Origin: Raoultibacter timonensis
GTDB taxonomy: Bacteria > Actinomycetota > Coriobacteriia > Coriobacteriales > Eggerthellaceae
Reading direction: 5' to 3'
Length of the DNA stretch: 49,519 bases
NCBI RefSeq assembly: GCF_900240215.1
Contig: NZ_LT964679.1
Span: forward strand, 2,772,397 to 2,821,915
The translations under genes and the position numbers were made by a program. Below the pieces are notes generated by a model. The model saw nothing but the letters and a program-made list of their open reading frames with translations. It was not told the origin of the DNA and did no database searches. Shown here piece after piece: positions 30,347 through 38,096 of the stretch. Positions within the stretch are counted from its first letter, which is position 1; every line of letters starts with the position of its first letter.

Positions 30347-30386
30347 TTGTCAGATATTTTTATAGTCTCTATAAATTTATTGTCAC
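30347..30386. promoter_or_regulatory. overlapping divergent promoters of tatA and tetR-type gene with shared operator
   Basis: On the + strand TTGTCA (30347-30352), a 17-bp spacer and TATAAA (30370-30375) form a good promoter for tatA. On the - strand GTGACA (30381-30386), a 16-bp spacer and TATAAA (30359-30364) form one for the TetR gene. The perfect inverted repeat TTTATAG-TCT-CTATAAA (30359-30375) covers both -10 elements, so a bound repressor would block both directions. Confidence 0.65.
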
Positions 30387-30466
30387 TCTAATATTTCTGT
30401 GCTTTAATGGCTGGTTGAGCGACGGCTATAGAGACCCGCCGCATGCCGTTTGCGAAAGGAGCTGCC

Positions 30467-30655
30467 ATGAAGGTATTCGGATTGGGGATTCCCGAACTCG
30501 TTTTGATCCTAGTGGTCGCATTGCTCATATTCGGACCGAAGAACCTTCCCAAGCTCGGCGGGATGCTCGGCCGCTCGGTCAAGAAGCTGCGCGCCCGCAC
30601 TGACGAGAAGTTCGAAGACGCCGACGAATCGGAAACCAAGGCGCAACCTGCATAG
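30467..30655 (+). CDS. tatA: twin-arginine translocase subunit TatA
   Basis: The 62-residue protein has the canonical TatA layout: a short N-terminus MKVFGLGIPELVLILVVALLIF with one transmembrane helix, the FGP hinge (FGPKNLPKLGGMLGRSVKKL) leading into an amphipathic helix, and an acidic hydrophilic tail. It forms the Tat pore for folded cofactor-containing proteins. At least three Tat substrates are encoded in this window (2804, 20986 and 46998 genes). ATG 30467 has AAAGGAG upstream. tatC and tatB are not adjacent, so this is a stand-alone tatA whose promoter overlaps a TetR operator. Confidence 0.95.
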   Translation: MKVFGLGIPELVLILVVALLIFGPKNLPKLGGMLGRSVKKLRARTDEKFEDADESETKAQPA

Positions 30656-30686
30656 GCCTCGTGCTTATTCGGCCCCATAACCTGCC

Positions 30687-30720
30687 AACGGGCACGCGCT
30701 ATTCGTGTGCCCGTTTTCTT
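30687..30720 (+). terminator. Rho-independent terminator of tatA
   Basis: AACGGGCACGCG (30687-30698) pairs with CGTGTGCCCGTT (30704-30715) with one G-T wobble, followed by TTTCTT. It lies ~30 bp past the tatA stop codon. Confidence 0.85.
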
Positions 30721-30885
30721 ATGCGTTCACGGGCATCGGAAAAGCAAACCACTTCGCACCAAAGAACCGTGCAGTAGCCATGCCCACCGCAGGCAAACGC
30801 GTACGCAGCCGCTTTCCCCGCACTTGCCGCCAACCTGTTCTCACCGCCAGATAAATACGGTAAAGTAGCTCCGTGCTTTTTGCGA

Positions 30886-30936
30886 GCCGCATGGCAACGT
30901 GCAGGGCACCACAGGAAGGGCGCCGTTGCAGGCGGC
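30886..30936 (+). repeat. leader stem-loop upstream of the NSS symporter gene
   Basis: GCCGC and GCAACG on the left arm pair with CGTTGC and GCGGC on the right arm around a ~24-nt loop, in the 5' leader just before the ribosome-binding site of the symporter. The rest of the 30721-30954 gap shows no gene and no clear riboswitch. Confidence 0.35.
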
Positions 30937-30954
30937 ACGATACGGGAGCGTGGC

Positions 30955-32358
30955 ATGGAACAACGTGAGCGATTCGCAAGCAGACTCGGCTTTCTGCTCA
31001 TCAGCGCGGGATGCGCCATCGGGCTCGGAAACGTCTGGCGGTTTCCCTACATAACCGGCGAATACGGCGGGGCCGCCTTCGTTTTGCTGTACCTCGTGTT
31101 CCTCGTCATCCTTGGCCTGCCGGTCATGATCATGGAGTTCGCCGTCGGCCGCGCAAGTCAGAAAAGCTGCGCCAAGAGCTTCGATAAGCTCGAACCTGCG
31201 GGGACGAAGTGGCACTGGTACAAGTGGCTCGGGTTCGGCGGCTGCTATCTGCTCATGATGTTCTACACCACCGTCGGCGGATGGATGCTCGCCTATGTGG
31301 TGAAGATGGCGACCGGTGAATTCAACGGACTGTCGAGCGAGCAGGTGGGCGGTGTGTTCTCGGGCATGCTCGCTGATCCCGTCGGGCTCATCGGTTGGCT
31401 GCTCGTCGTCACGCTCATCGGGTTCTTCGTATGCAGCCTCGGCCTGCAAAAGGGCGTTGAACGGGTTACCAAAGCCATGATGGCCTGCCTCTTCGTTATC
31501 ATGGCCGTACTGTGCGTCCGCAGCGTCACGCTCGAGGGCGGCGGCGAGGGGCTCGCCTTCTATCTCATCCCCGATTTCTCCCGCCTGTTCGCAGGCGCAA
31601 CCACGGCAGAACAGCTGGCAACGTTCGGCGAGGCCGTCTACGCGGCAATGGGCCAGGCGTTCTTCACGCTCTCGCTCGGCATTTCCGCCATGGCCATATT
31701 CGGCAGCTACATCGGAAAAGACCGCCGCCTTACCGGGGAAGCCCTGAGCGTCGGCGTGCTCGATACGCTTGTCGCGCTTATGGCGGGACTCATCATATTC
31801 CCTGCCTGCTTTGCGTTCGGTGTGAATCCGGGCGAAGGCCCGAGCCTCGTGTTCGTCACCTTGCCGAGCGTATTCGAGCAGATGTGGATGGGTCAGCTTT
31901 GGGGGACGCTGTTCTTCTTGTTCATGAGCTTCGCCGCCCTCTCGACCATCATTGCCGTGTTCGAGAACCTCTTGAGCTTCTCGATGGATTTATGGGGTTG
32001 GTCGCGCAAAAAGGCGGTGCTCGTCAACGGGGCGGCCGTTATCGCCCTCTCGCTACCCTGCGCCCTCGGATTCAATGTGCTGTCGGGCGCAACGGTACCC
32101 GGCATCGGAGACATCCAATCCCTCGAAGACTTCATCGTTTCGAACAATATCCTACCTATCGGCAGCTTGATATACGTGTTGTTCTGCACGAGCCGCCGCG
32201 GATGGGGCTGGAAGAACTTTATCGCCGAAGCCGATACGGGCAAAGGCATCGGTTTTCCGAAATGGACGTACCTCTGGGTGAAGTTCGGCATCCCGGTGCT
32301 CATCGTGGTGATCCTCATCATGGGATACATCCCCAAATTCCAAATCTGGTTCGGCTAG
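30955..32358 (+). CDS. neurotransmitter:sodium symporter (NSS/SNF) family transporter
   Basis: The 467-residue protein has a LeuT-like fold. TM1 is AGCAIGLGNVWRFPYITGEYGGAAFVLLYL, the family signature with the unwound GNVWRFPY substrate and Na+ site. TM2-3 (LPVMIMEFAVGRASQKS), a long TM6 (AVYAAMGQAFFTLSLGISAMAIFGSY) and TM8-type FLFMSFAALSTIIAVFENLLSF follow. It is shorter than eukaryotic members and resembles bacterial MhsT/TnaT-type amino-acid symporters, so a Na+-coupled amino acid is the likely cargo. ATG 30955 has GGGAG upstream. No partner gene is adjacent; it converges on a LysR gene. Confidence 0.93.
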   Translation: MEQRERFASRLGFLLISAGCAIGLGNVWRFPYITGEYGGAAFVLLYLVFLVILGLPVMIMEFAVGRASQKSCAKSFDKLEPAGTKWHWYKWLGFGGCYLLMMFYTTVGGWMLAYVVKMATGEFNGLSSEQVGGVFSGMLADPVGLIGWLLVVTLIGFFVCSLGLQKGVERVTKAMMACLFVIMAVLCVRSVTLEGGGEGLAFYLIPDFSRLFAGATTAEQLATFGEAVYAAMGQAFFTLSLGISAMAIFGSYIGKDRRLTGEALSVGVLDTLVALMAGLIIFPACFAFGVNPGEGPSLVFVTLPSVFEQMWMGQLWGTLFFLFMSFAALSTIIAVFENLLSFSMDLWGWSRKKAVLVNGAAVIALSLPCALGFNVLSGATVPGIGDIQSLEDFIVSNNILPIGSLIYVLFCTSRRGWGWKNFIAEADTGKGIGFPKWTYLWVKFGIPVLIVVILIMGYIPKFQIWFG

Positions 32359-32416
32359 CCGTATCGAACGCAAGTATCGAGCGCAGGCAGGAACAGGCGG
32401 CCGCTTTAAAGACCGC

Positions 32417-33310
32417 TTACACCTCGCCTGCGCAGACGGCGAGTTCGTGGACAAGCCCCCTGAACTCCCTTTCGAACAGGCTTCCCCTCAGCCATATGAA
32501 CGTCATATCGTGCTCGATAGCCGGGCCGTCAAGCTCGATTGCCCGCAGCGTGCCCGCAGTGCATTCCGCCCGTACGGCCGATTCATACAGAAATGCGATG
32601 CCGTAGCCGCTTTCGACCAGTGCCTTTATGATGCTGATACTCGTAACCTCGGTTGTGCGGGCGAACCCATCGAGTGAGAGATTGCGCGCCGCAAGCGCAT
32701 GTTCGAGAACTGCGCGCGTACCCGATCCGGGCTCCCTCACGATAAGATGCTCCCCAAGCAAGCCTTCCAACCGTTGCGGTTCTTCAGCGAGGCGGCAGCC
32801 CGGCGCGCATACCGCTACAAGCTGTTCGGTGCAATACACCTCCCAATCGTAGTACCCCTTATCGAAGAACCCCTCAACGAGAGCGCAATCGAGAACGCCC
32901 TCGTGCAGCAAGGCGAGAAGATCATCCGTTCCCGAAGCAACGACCTTCACCTGCAAGTCGGACCGTTGCTGGAGGAAGCGGGCAAGCGGACGGGCGATAA
33001 CGTATTCGCCGGCGGTCATCGTCGCGCCGAAGCCGATCGTTCTCCGCTTTCCCGACAGGGCGGCTATGCGCTCCTTCACCAGCCGCTCGTCATGCGCCAT
33101 AACCGTTAAGGCGTCGCGGAGCACCTCGCCCGCTTCGGTAAGCGAGAGCCGACGGTTGCTGTACGAGAACAGCTTCGTCCCGTATACGGCTTCGAGATGG
33201 GATATATGCTGCGATACGGCGGGCTGCGTTATGTTGAGCCTTTGTGCGGTCCGTGTGTAACTGAGCGTATCGCATACGTCGAGAAAGGTCTCTGTCCTAA
33301 AATCCTGCAT
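32417..33310 (-). CDS. LysR-type transcriptional regulator
   Basis: A 297-residue canonical LysR: the HTH MQDFRTETFLDVCDTLSYTRTAQRLNITQPAVSQHISHLEAVYGTKLF at the N-terminus, then a substrate-binding domain with IGFGATMTAGEYVIARPLARFLQQR and the ...GTRAVLEHAL... stretch. The ATG at 33310 is preceded by GAGGTGG; the upstream GTG at 33319 is the alternative. It is divergent from a TDT-family transporter, with repeated GCCGATATC elements between them, so it probably controls that transporter. Confidence 0.92.
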   Translation of the reverse strand: MQDFRTETFLDVCDTLSYTRTAQRLNITQPAVSQHISHLEAVYGTKLFSYSNRRLSLTEAGEVLRDALTVMAHDERLVKERIAALSGKRRTIGFGATMTAGEYVIARPLARFLQQRSDLQVKVVASGTDDLLALLHEGVLDCALVEGFFDKGYYDWEVYCTEQLVAVCAPGCRLAEEPQRLEGLLGEHLIVREPGSGTRAVLEHALAARNLSLDGFARTTEVTSISIIKALVESGYGIAFLYESAVRAECTAGTLRAIELDGPAIEHDMTFIWLRGSLFEREFRGLVHELAVCAGEV

Positions 33311-33331
33311 GATATCCACCTCGCTGTTTGC

Positions 33332-33437
33332 ACCGATATACCCAGAACCTTGCCGATATCGCTCCGATTATATCAATGCCGATATCGATACATAATTTTT
33401 AATTATAGCAACATAATAATTAATAAGTTTTATTATT
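33332..33437. promoter_or_regulatory. LysR operator array between regulator and TDT transporter
   Basis: Three related elements lie in the divergent region: ACCGATATAC at 33332, GCCGATATCG at 33352 and GCCGATATCG at 33378, spaced 20 and 26 bp. The GATATC core is itself palindromic. Further right is an A/T-rich inverted repeat, AATAAT (33415-33420) and ATTATT (33432-33437), near the transporter start. These are good candidate LysR recognition and activation sites. Confidence 0.5.
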
Positions 33438-33507
33438 GCCAGGGCAGTGCGACAATACCGATCAGTTTCAACACAGTGCACCGCACAAGCCGGGTTAGGA
33501 GAAAACC

Positions 33508-34500
33508 GTGAAGGGCATCATTCAGAAAGTACCGATTCCAACCGCCGGTGTGGCATTGGGCCTTGCCGCCCTCGGTATCCTGCTTCAGCCGCTTTCGGAG
33601 GCGTTTCACATCATCGCCGGCGTGCTTTCGCTGATCATGGTTGCTTTCCTCGCTGCTAAGATCATCGTATTTCCCGCCATGATCAAAGAGGATCTGAAAA
33701 ACCCCGTGTTCGCTGCGGTGAGCGCCACCCTCTTCATGACCACCATGCAGCTTGCAACCTATCTGGCGCCCGTGGCTTTCGGTGCGGCTTTCGTTATCTG
33801 GATTGCGGCGGTTGTCGGTCACTTCTGCCTCATGGCGTGGTTCACGTTCTCTTTCACCATGCGGTTCGATCTCAAACAGGTCTTCCCCACCCACTTCATC
33901 GCGTATGTGGGCATCATCGTCGCATCGCTCACCTCGCCGACGTTCGGCATGCAGGCCGCAGGCGTTGCCATCTTCTGGTTCGGCTTCGCCTGCTATCTCG
34001 CACTGCTCGTCGTCGTAGGCCTGCGCTACCTCAAACATGAAGTACCCGAGCCTTCAAAGCCCCTCTTCTGCATCTACGCAGCACCGATGAGCCTTTCGCT
34101 TGCCGGATACCTCGCAGTCACAGCCGAGCCCAACGCCATCATGGTGGGCCTCATGGCCGTTTTGGCGCAGCTGTTCCTCGTGCTCGTCTTGACCCAGCTT
34201 CCGAAGCTGCTGAAAATCAAGTTCTATCCGAGCTATGCAGCTATGACCTTCCCCTTCGTTATCTCGGCATCCGCGCTGCTCAAAGCGATTACCTTCTTCG
34301 AGGGACTCGGATTCGGCGGCCCTGCGTTCTTCGCCGCCCACGTGCTCGCTTCGGCGGAAACCATCCTGGCTACGATAATGGTTCTCTACGTCTTGGGTCA
34401 CTACCTGCGGTTTTTCTTCCGCCGCATCGAAGGCAAGTCCACCGAGCCGACTCTCACCTCAGCAGAGATCGCCCGCTTTGCCGAAGAGATCGAAGGCTGA
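33508..34500 (+). CDS. TDT-family (TehA/SLAC1-like) membrane transporter
   Basis: The 330-residue, ~10-TM protein matches the tellurite-resistance/dicarboxylate transporter family: VPIPTAGVALGLAALGILLQ at the N-terminus (the P-x-x-G...GL.. motif), TFSFTMRFDLKQVFPTHFIAYVGIIVASLTSPTFGM (the P-x-x-F...VG...A segment), and a final helix ending in HYLRFFFRRIEG. Members include TehA, MAE1 malate permease and SSU1 sulfite exporter. Cargo is probably an organic or inorganic anion. The start is GTG with TTAGGAG upstream. It is likely regulated by the divergent LysR protein. Confidence 0.9.
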   Translation: MKGIIQKVPIPTAGVALGLAALGILLQPLSEAFHIIAGVLSLIMVAFLAAKIIVFPAMIKEDLKNPVFAAVSATLFMTTMQLATYLAPVAFGAAFVIWIAAVVGHFCLMAWFTFSFTMRFDLKQVFPTHFIAYVGIIVASLTSPTFGMQAAGVAIFWFGFACYLALLVVVGLRYLKHEVPEPSKPLFCIYAAPMSLSLAGYLAVTAEPNAIMVGLMAVLAQLFLVLVLTQLPKLLKIKFYPSYAAMTFPFVISASALLKAITFFEGLGFGGPAFFAAHVLASAETILATIMVLYVLGHYLRFFFRRIEGKSTEPTLTSAEIARFAEEIEG

Positions 34501-34584
34501 AGCCCGCCGGTCAGCTGCGCTGCGTTTCGAAACACGCGCATCCGACCGCTTGCCCTTTCGCCTTCGAAGACCATCGGCAACGCA

Positions 34585-35556
34585 TCATCCCCGACGACGG
34601 GGGTGGCCCCTGCGCGATCGGATGCGTTCGGCCTCTTCGCGGCGTTCTTTGATCTCCGCAGTCTCGCTGCGCAAGGCATGGTAGGAGTCGAGCCTGCTCT
34701 GAGCAAGATCCCCGTCTTGCACGGCACGGCGCACGGCGCATCCCGGCTCTCCCTTATGATGGCAATCTCGAAACTTGCACTTCTCGGCAAGCTCTTCGAT
34801 ATCGGAGAACGCAGCCTCGATCCCGCTTTCGGCATCCCAAAGGCCGAGACCCCTCACCCCGGGCATATCGACCACGCGGCCGCCGCCCGGTATTTCGATC
34901 ATCTCGCGGCTCACCGTGGTGTGGCGGCCCTTGCCATCGACCTCACGCACTTCGGCGGTTTCCTGCACATGATCGCCTACAAGAAGGTTCACTAGGCTTG
35001 ACTTGCCAACCCCGCTTTTTCCGATGAGCACCGTGGTAGTGCCGGGGGCAACGAGCGAGCGCACCGATTCGATGCTCCCCGGTTCCCCGGCAGAAACAAC
35101 GAGCACCTCGTCGTCGGGACCGACCAAATCGTTCACTTCGCCGGCTATCCGCTCGATATCGCTGTCGCTTTCGGCCAGATCGGCTTTCGTGAGAATTACG
35201 GCGACGGACGCGCCCGTTTCGTGGGCGAGCACGAGCTCGCGTTCGAGGCGGCGCATGTTCACATCGGCAAGGGGTTGGGCGATGATCACCCGATCGAAGT
35301 TGGCGGCAAGCACCTGCGGCAGCGCGCGCTCGGTCGGATCCTTGCGCACGAACTCCGTTTTCCGCGGCAGTATTTCGGAAATGATCGCCTTGTCGTGTCC
35401 GCGGGGAACGTCGAGCAAAACCCTGTCCCCGATAACCGCACGCACTTTCTCGCCTTTGACCAAAGCCGTCGCGTGCTTGCAGCGAAGCTCTTCGCCGGTC
35501 TCCGTTTTAACGAGCGGAAAACCCCTGTCGAGTTTGACGACCTGGCCTTCGAGCAC
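34585..35556 (-). CDS. rsgA: ribosome small subunit biogenesis GTPase RsgA
   Basis: A 323-residue circularly permuted GTPase that matures the 30S subunit. After an N-terminal OB-fold (MLEGQVVKLDRGFPLVKTETGEEL.. RAVIGDRVLLD), the G motifs occur in permuted order: G4 LTKADLAES, G5-like VSAGE, G1 GKSGVGKSSLVN, G2/G3 with DMPGVRGLGL. The C-terminal zinc-binding motif is CKFRDCHHKGEPGC. The start is GTG directly after the TAG of the previous gene (no gap), so translation is likely coupled. It is the last gene of a trkH - membrane protein - rsgA unit, an unusual partnership. Confidence 0.96.
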   Translation of the reverse strand: MLEGQVVKLDRGFPLVKTETGEELRCKHATALVKGEKVRAVIGDRVLLDVPRGHDKAIISEILPRKTEFVRKDPTERALPQVLAANFDRVIIAQPLADVNMRRLERELVLAHETGASVAVILTKADLAESDSDIERIAGEVNDLVGPDDEVLVVSAGEPGSIESVRSLVAPGTTTVLIGKSGVGKSSLVNLLVGDHVQETAEVREVDGKGRHTTVSREMIEIPGGGRVVDMPGVRGLGLWDAESGIEAAFSDIEELAEKCKFRDCHHKGEPGCAVRRAVQDGDLAQSRLDSYHALRSETAEIKERREEAERIRSRRGHPRRRG

Positions 35557-36216
35557 CTAGCGCCGCCTTTCGCGCAACCAATAGAACACGCCGGTCAGCA
35601 CCAACCCCACTACGACGACGATTGCGCCGGGGACGAACGCATCGGGATCGAACGACTCCTCATGATACTTGCTCTTCTCGACCACGCTCACATGCTCGGC
35701 ATGCAGATCGGTCAAGCCGCTGTGCTCGGGACAGACGAGGTAGAATGTACCGCGAACCTGCAGCATCGTTCCCGTCGTTCCGTATTTTCCGAAAGCGTCG
35801 ATCCGCTCGGCTTGCTCGTTGGTCATGAACACCGAAATGGATGCGTTCGAATCGACATCGCGCGACATGAGCGTAATCCATCGATGATTCGGATCGCCCT
35901 CGACGGCAATCGAATCCCCCACCGCCTCGCCCACTACCTGAACGGTCTGCTTATCGTAATACGAATCGGCCGAACTCAGATCCTTGATGCTCGTATCGAA
36001 GATGAAGGAGCTGTCGGGAAGCTGCTGCGTGTTGACCTCGTTATCGCCCTCGTCTTCAGCGAACGCCTCACCAGGATGCGCTCCCAAAGCGAGCACGAGC
36101 GCCCCGGCGAGAAACAGGGCGGCGAGAACGCAGCGCAGCGGTGCCCGCCGGTCGAAGCCGGAACCCGAAACGGCGCTCGGACGAGCATCGTCGCATGAGG
36201 TCTCGAACGGCATCAT
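35557..36216 (-). CDS. membrane protein with extracytoplasmic OB-like domain, unknown function
   Basis: The 219-residue protein has an N-terminal membrane segment (LRCVLAALFLAGALVLALGAH), probably a signal-anchor, an extracytoplasmic ~120-residue domain and a C-terminal TM (FVPGAIVVVVGLVLTGVFYWL) ending in RERRR. The central part (DKQTVQVVGEAVGDSIAVEGDPNHRWITLMSRD...ISVFMTNEQAERI..YGTTGTMLQVRGTFYLVCPEHSGLTDLHAEHV) looks like an OB-fold such as those of the cytochrome c maturation or 'nucleic-acid-binding OB' class. It overlaps trkH by 4 bp (ATGA) and abuts rsgA. I cannot assign a function; it may accompany the potassium transporter. Confidence 0.75.
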   Translation of the reverse strand: MMPFETSCDDARPSAVSGSGFDRRAPLRCVLAALFLAGALVLALGAHPGEAFAEDEGDNEVNTQQLPDSSFIFDTSIKDLSSADSYYDKQTVQVVGEAVGDSIAVEGDPNHRWITLMSRDVDSNASISVFMTNEQAERIDAFGKYGTTGTMLQVRGTFYLVCPEHSGLTDLHAEHVSVVEKSKYHEESFDPDAFVPGAIVVVVGLVLTGVFYWLRERRR

Positions 36217-37757
36217 GAGAGGCTTCCCCCCTTGATCCTGCGACGGGGTTTGAACGATACGACGATCTCAACGATGAGCGCGAGCAGCGTTACGAACTCG
36301 AGACGGCCCGCCCACATCTGGAAGATGTAGACGATCTCGAGCGCCTTGGGCATATCGGGCCCGACAATGCCCGACGTGACGCCGGCGTTGCTCGTCATGG
36401 CCACCGATTCGAAAATGGCCTGCGTCGCATCGTAGCTGTACGCGATGCCGACAAGGGCGCCGACCGCATAGGTGATGATGTAGAGCGTGAACACGGTCAT
36501 TGCGTTTTTAGCCAGCTCGGGCGATATGAGCCTGCGCCCGATATGGTTGTAGTCGACCACGACGCGCGCCGAATCGGGTGCGAGCGCCTCCTTGATGGTA
36601 ACCACAATCGATTTGGCGATAACGCCGATGCGCTGGAACTTGATACCGCCTGCCGTGCTGCCCGAGCTGCCGCCGACGGCCATAACGACCGCAATGACGA
36701 GAAAGGCCCCCGACGAGAACACCGTCGTGAGCTGATTCGCCGTAATATTTTGGAATCCCGTCGTAGAAAACGCCGAAATGACCATGAACAGGCCGCGACG
36801 GAGCATCGCCCCCAGATCGGAGAACGAAGCGGTTGCGGTTAGCGCGGCGGCGAGCACAAGCGTCATGACCGACAGCCAGATGACCATCGTGCGAATCTCC
36901 AGATCGCGGAAGAACGCCGCCGTCCGACCGCGCAAGATTTCGGTATAGAGCACGAAATTGATGGTGCCGATGATCATAAGGACCATGAGCACCACCTCGA
37001 CGCCAAGCGAGTGATAGTACAGAACGCTCTCGCCCATTGGAGCGAATCCTCCAGTCGTGAAGCCCGAGATAGCGAGCCAAAGGCTCTGAGAAACGGCGCG
37101 AAGCGGCTCCATGCCGAGGAACAAGCACAGAATCGTGAGGATGCCCGTCGCCGCCATGATCACGGCAAGCGAAATCTTCGCGATGATCTGCGTGGTTTGC
37201 ACGACGTTGGGAACCACGTGCTCGCTGCGGCCTTCCGACGAATACAGGCTCGCGCCGGCGCGTTTGCCGAACAGTCCAAACGACATGGCTACGACGATAA
37301 GGCCCAAACCGCCGATGTAGTGCATGACGAACCGCCAGGTATTGTCGGCAACCGACAAATGATTGAGATCCTGCACGACCGTCGCCCCCGTGGTCGTAAC
37401 GCCCGAAACGCTTTCGAAGAACGCGTCGAGGGGGTTGGCGTAGTGGCCCGACAGGTGCAACGGTATCGCCGCCACGAGAGCGATCACGATCCAAGCGAGA
37501 CCCGTAACCGCAAGCGCCTGCTGCCGGTTCAACCGACCGGGTTCGATACGCAAGAAGCGCAAGCCGCTTCCCACGATCAGGGCAATACCGATCGACAGCA
37601 GATAGTGGCTCGCCGGCTTCCATTCGCCGCAAGCGATGGCGACCACGAAGGGAACCAGGAAGGCGAATGAGAAGAACAGGATCAGAACACCGAGATAATG
37701 CCCGATCACCCGCACATCATGTAATGTGAAACGTTGCCACATATTCTGTATCTGCAC
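36213..37757 (-). CDS. trkH: Trk-type potassium uptake membrane subunit TrkH
   Basis: A 514-residue K+ channel-like transporter with four M1-P-M2 repeats. The selectivity P-loops are visible as SGVTTTGATVV, SGFTTGGFAPM, SAFSTTGFQNIT and TSNAGVTSGI. The first Gly of each filter is conserved in the TTG/TGG/TGF/AGV pattern. The N-terminal end is ambiguous: GTG 37757 or ATG 37742; neither has a strong ribosome-binding site. The cytoplasmic NAD-binding partner TrkA is not in the window, unlike in many actinobacteria where trkA lies next to trkH. It is followed by the membrane OB-like gene and rsgA. Confidence 0.93.
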   Translation of the reverse strand: MQIQNMWQRFTLHDVRVIGHYLGVLILFFSFAFLVPFVVAIACGEWKPASHYLLSIGIALIVGSGLRFLRIEPGRLNRQQALAVTGLAWIVIALVAAIPLHLSGHYANPLDAFFESVSGVTTTGATVVQDLNHLSVADNTWRFVMHYIGGLGLIVVAMSFGLFGKRAGASLYSSEGRSEHVVPNVVQTTQIIAKISLAVIMAATGILTILCLFLGMEPLRAVSQSLWLAISGFTTGGFAPMGESVLYYHSLGVEVVLMVLMIIGTINFVLYTEILRGRTAAFFRDLEIRTMVIWLSVMTLVLAAALTATASFSDLGAMLRRGLFMVISAFSTTGFQNITANQLTTVFSSGAFLVIAVVMAVGGSSGSTAGGIKFQRIGVIAKSIVVTIKEALAPDSARVVVDYNHIGRRLISPELAKNAMTVFTLYIITYAVGALVGIAYSYDATQAIFESVAMTSNAGVTSGIVGPDMPKALEIVYIFQMWAGRLEFVTLLALIVEIVVSFKPRRRIKGGSLS

Positions 37758-37810
37758 AAAGCCCGCATTCGCGGCCCGCAGTTAATCCCTTCTACCGCTA
37801 CCGAAAATCG

Positions 37811-37948
37811 CTATCCGAGCACAATACGTGTTAAAACGATAAGGACGCAAAGAAACAGCAGGAACGCCAGTATGCTTGCCAGCAACACGCCAAACCCCAA
37901 AATAGGGGTTTTGATGCTCCGCTCGATCTTTCGGGTCCGTTTTCGCAT
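37811..37948 (-). CDS. 45-residue single-pass membrane peptide
   Basis: A small frame upstream of trkH encodes a very basic N-terminus (MRKRTRKIERSIKTP), one strongly hydrophobic helix (ILGFGVLLASILAFLLFLCVLIVL) and a short TRIVLG end. The positive-inside pattern is ideal for an N-in, single-TM peptide. No clear ribosome-binding site is seen before its ATG, which lowers confidence. Short TM peptides of this type can associate with transporters such as K+ systems (compare KdpF), but no homology is recognised. The rest of the 37758-38096 gap holds a terminator and a parS site. Confidence 0.5.
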   Translation of the reverse strand: MRKRTRKIERSIKTPILGFGVLLASILAFLLFLCVLIVLTRIVLG

Positions 37949-37989
37949 GAGGGTATTCTAGTACAAGTGCACGCGATGTGCGGTTTTGT

Positions 37990-38029
37990 GAAAAAACAAC
38001 AGGACGGGAAGCTTTCGTTTCCCGTCCTG
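37990..38029 (-). terminator. Rho-independent terminator of the chaperone operon (after clpB)
   Basis: CAGGACGGGAA (38000-38010) pairs with TTCCCGTCCTG (38019-38029). On the minus strand the stem is followed by TTGTTTTTTC (37990-37999), a strong T-tract, ~70 bp beyond the clpB stop codon. Confidence 0.9.
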
Positions 38030-38042
38030 AAATACGAACAAA

Positions 38043-38058
38043 TGTTTCACGTGAAACA
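38043..38058. other. parS-type ParB-binding site (site 2)
   Basis: TGTTTCACGTGAAACA again matches the chromosomal parS consensus exactly; with flanking bases the palindrome extends to 18 bp (ATGTTTCACGTGAAACAT). It lies between clpB and its terminator. The preceding bases (AAATACGAACAAA) match those of site 1 except for one base, so the conserved unit is longer than the palindrome. Confidence 0.9.
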
Positions 38059-38096
38059 TGGTTCCGCGTTAGGCGGTGCCATCGTAGCGGCAGCCG

